Of a stretch of 5,757 nt of DNA, positions 3,984 through 5,757 are shown piece after piece (within the stretch, counting starts at the first letter, position 1; the number at the start of each line of letters is the position of its first letter). The stretch comes from Clostridiales bacterium. GTDB taxonomy: Bacteria; Bacillota; Clostridia; Peptostreptococcales; T1SED10-28. Position numbers and translations under genes: made by a program. The notes beneath the pieces were generated by a model. The model worked only from the letters and a program-made list of their open reading frames with translations, had not been told where the DNA came from and ran no database searches. The DNA lies in contig SLKF01000010.1 in the NCBI GenBank assembly GCA_007134725.1, positions 1 to 5,757 on the forward strand, written 5' to 3'.

Positions 3984-5480
3984 ATGAACTCCCAGAAAAT
4001 AGAAAGTGAGTTTTTACGAATTTCCCGCATTCTTAATCGACAACATAATAAAAATCAGGGGATTGAACTTTTGGGGAGATATATTAAATCCCGTTTTGGT
4101 GCAGACGTTTTATTCTATGATTTTAAAGTGGATAAAAATCAAGCGGTGGTCAATAAAGTTTCCAATGATCATGAAAGCTCTGGAACTCCAATGCCCATTG
4201 AACGACCCCTAGAGGATTACCGTAACCCCCTACTGTTAAAGGGGAAAGAAGAAATTGATCCTTATTTCGGTGACAGCCGAAGGATTTTTTTAATGACCGG
4301 GGTTTATGCAATCCCCGTGGTTACCCGGGGAGAATTTAATAATCTTCTGCTTTTGTATGTAACCGGAGAAAAAGAAATCTCTCTAGAGGTCCAAGCCATT
4401 GGAAAATATGCCGCAAAGGAATTGGTAGCATTTTTGTCCCGGGTTAAAAAGAGCAATCAGTTTTGGGAGCGGATGATTTTTCGTACGAATTATCTGGAAA
4501 ACATTCTCCTTTTTCAAAACAGTGAGGCGGACTTAGATAAGATTATGAAGGAAATCGTGGAAAACATTCCGAAAGCCATCGATATGAAAAAATGTTCCAT
4601 TGCCTTACTGGATAAAGAAAAGGAATACCTCCTACCCTATTATTCCAATTTTTTAAAGCACAATCCAGGTTTGAAATACCCTATGGATAAAGGGCTTACG
4701 AAAGATCATACAGGAATTTTAGCTATGGAAAAGAAAGAGCCGATCATTGTCTATGATACAAGGAAGGATCCGAGATGCGATCCGGAGCTGGCAAAAGAGC
4801 TCAATGTCTACTCTAATGTTACCTTGCCCATATTAAACCTTCAGGGGGAGCCCTTAGGGGTAATGTATGTGGATAATGAACAATATGAGATTTTCACTAC
4901 CGAGCAGATTCAGTTTCTGAAAATAATCGGGAAACATATCGGTTTGATCCTGACAAACCTGGATTATATTGATCGTTTGCACTCCGAGGTGCGGACTGAT
5001 GGACTTACAGGGTTATACAATAGAGAAAGCTTTTGGATACTCTTTCAGGAATATCAGAAGACCTTGAAAAAAACCAAGGCATCCTTTGCGCTTTTGATGC
5101 TGGACATTGATGATTTTAAAAAGATTAATGATACCTATGGACATGTATTGGGGGACTGTTTTATCAAAGCCATCGGCGCATCCATGGAAGAAAGTCTTCG
5201 GGGAGAAGATCTTGTGGGACGCTATGGGGGAGAGGAATTTATCATTCTCCTAAAAGACATCGATGAAGAGGGGGCTTTTCGTATCGGGGAGAGAATACGA
5301 AAGAATATTGAAACTATCCGCATACAGGGTATTTCCACAACAATATCCATCGGCATCGCTATTTATCCTGAAGACAGTAAAATCGGTGAGAATCTCTTAA
5401 AAGTTGCAGACAAGAATTTGTATAGAGCGAAAATAGAAGGAAAGAACAGAATTGTCCCTGGGTATATTGACAAAATGTAA
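3984..5480 (+). CDS. GAF-GAF-GGDEF diguanylate cyclase
   Basis: Predicted to make cyclic di-GMP from two GTP as a soluble cytoplasmic sensor; no membrane segment or signal peptide is visible. The ATG at 3984 is chosen because AGGAGAGG lies just upstream; an in-frame TTG at 3933 has no ribosome binding site and falls inside a leader hairpin. The product is 498 residues. Residues about 5-160 look like a weak, divergent GAF-type domain. Residues about 183-328 form a clearer GAF domain, ending in LGVMYVDN and FTTEQIQFLKIIG. A short linker leads to the GGDEF domain, which opens with DGLTGLYNR (339-347). Catalytic features are present: LDIDDFKKIND with the metal aspartate, and GGEEF at 415-419. The product-inhibition site RGED (406-409) sits five residues before it, as in the classic RxxD I-site. 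It should be an active, feedback-inhibited cyclase. The GAF ligand is unknown. Confidence 0.93.
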   Translation: MNSQKIESEFLRISRILNRQHNKNQGIELLGRYIKSRFGADVLFYDFKVDKNQAVVNKVSNDHESSGTPMPIERPLEDYRNPLLLKGKEEIDPYFGDSRRIFLMTGVYAIPVVTRGEFNNLLLLYVTGEKEISLEVQAIGKYAAKELVAFLSRVKKSNQFWERMIFRTNYLENILLFQNSEADLDKIMKEIVENIPKAIDMKKCSIALLDKEKEYLLPYYSNFLKHNPGLKYPMDKGLTKDHTGILAMEKKEPIIVYDTRKDPRCDPELAKELNVYSNVTLPILNLQGEPLGVMYVDNEQYEIFTTEQIQFLKIIGKHIGLILTNLDYIDRLHSEVRTDGLTGLYNRESFWILFQEYQKTLKKTKASFALLMLDIDDFKKINDTYGHVLGDCFIKAIGASMEESLRGEDLVGRYGGEEFIILLKDIDEEGAFRIGERIRKNIETIRIQGISTTISIGIAIYPEDSKIGENLLKVADKNLYRAKIEGKNRIVPGYIDKM

Positions 5481-5495
5481 TTTTCATACTACTAT
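5467..5495 (+). promoter_or_regulatory. Promoter of the CsoR-type gene, embedded in the end of the cyclase gene
   Basis: A perfect TTGACA (5467-5472) overlaps the last codons of the upstream gene. TACTAT (5490-5495) follows at exactly 17 bp, a 4 of 6 match to the -10. The predicted start near 5502 falls on the operator at 5501-5516. Confidence 0.72.
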
Positions 5496-5500
5496 AAAAT

Positions 5501-5516
5501 TACCCCCCTGAGGGTA
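5501..5516 (+). promoter_or_regulatory. CsoR-type operator
   Basis: TACCC at 5501-5505 and GGGTA at 5512-5516 are perfect inverted arms separated by 6 bp. This is the C-tract/G-tract layout flanked by TA that is known for CsoR-family operators. It covers the predicted transcription start and lies 26 bp before the chosen start codon of the CsoR-like gene, which points to autorepression. Confidence 0.75.
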
Positions 5517-5541
5517 GGGATAAGAAAGGATTGTGATGATC

Positions 5542-5757
5542 ATGTCGGATAAGGAATCTAAAAAAGCGGTAATCAATCGCCTGCGAACCATAAAAGGCCA
5601 TATTCAAGGGATAGAAAAAATGGTGGAAGAGGAAAAAAACTGCCAGGATATTCTCTTACAGGTAGCGGCGGTAAAGTCCTCTCTGCAAAAGGTAGGAATC
5701 GTCATTATGGAGAATCATACAAAAACTTGCTTGATGGATGAAGAATTGGACCGGGAT
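5542..5757 (+). CDS. csoR: CsoR-family metal-sensing repressor (DUF156), 3' end cut by the window edge
   Basis: This all-helical, DNA-binding repressor family senses copper or other metals and electrophiles and controls efflux or detoxification genes. The 72 visible residues cover most of the approximately 90-100-residue family length. They include the helix 1 signature NRLRTIKGHIQGIEKMVEE (12-30) and helix 2 with DILLQVAAVKSSL. The Cu(I) ligand triad of CsoR is present with the exact spacing known from M. tuberculosis CsoR (Cys36, His61, Cys65): C34, H59 and C63. This favours copper sensing over the RcnR (nickel), FrmR (formaldehyde) or CstR (sulfur) branches, but it is not proof. In-frame starts also exist at 5533 (GTG) and 5536 (ATG). 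I chose 5542 for its spacing from AAAGGA (5525-5530); 5536 is a real alternative. Any target such as copA or copZ would lie beyond the right edge. Confidence 0.9.
   Translation, partial: MSDKESKKAVINRLRTIKGHIQGIEKMVEEEKNCQDILLQVAAVKSSLQKVGIVIMENHTKTCLMDEELDRD

Noticed and set aside
5501..5516. The C/G-tract palindrome as a terminator for the cyclase gene
   Set aside because: The stem is only 5 bp and no T-run follows on the plus strand; its sequence and place fit a CsoR-family operator.

Overview
The window looks like chromosomal DNA from an anaerobic, low-GC Firmicute of the class Clostridia. The pointers are two rubredoxins, a two-subunit aspartate carbamoyltransferase (PyrB plus the zinc regulatory chain PyrI), a PyrR-type RNA element in the pyr leader, strong AGGAG-type ribosome binding sites and TTGACA/TATAAT-type promoters. 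I cannot name the genus. There is no transposase, integrase, CRISPR array, rRNA or tRNA.

Layout from left to right. Positions 3-662 (+) hold the C-terminal two thirds of a DppB-like ABC transporter permease that enters from outside the window. Positions 687-1297 (-) are a tandem duplication with a 312-313 bp period; each unit has promoter region, 53-codon rubredoxin gene and intrinsic terminator. Positions 1355-2214 (+) hold a clear sigma-A-type promoter, a leader of about 127 nt and a YczE/YitT-family membrane protein. A bidirectional terminator at 2284-2315 separates it from the convergent pyrBI operon (3751 down to 2395, -). Upstream of pyrB are a near-consensus promoter and a short leader containing a PyrR-binding hairpin. 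Divergent from pyrBI is a GAF-GAF-GGDEF diguanylate cyclase (3984-5480, +). The last gene (5542 to the right edge, +) is a CsoR-type copper-sensing repressor, with a promoter starting inside the end of the cyclase gene and a C-tract/G-tract operator over the predicted start site.

The genes do not form one pathway. This is a run of small independent units: transport, electron carrier, membrane protein, pyrimidine synthesis, second-messenger signalling and metal sensing. The most interesting part is the pyrBI leader. It has no terminator. Instead, the PyrR hairpin, a decoy copy of the Shine-Dalgarno sequence, an anti-Shine-Dalgarno segment and the real Shine-Dalgarno are arranged so that PyrR binding should hide the ribosome binding site. 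This predicts translational rather than transcriptional control by PyrR. A second point is the rubredoxin pair: their upstream regions are more alike than their coding regions, and about half of the amino-acid changes lie around the iron site.
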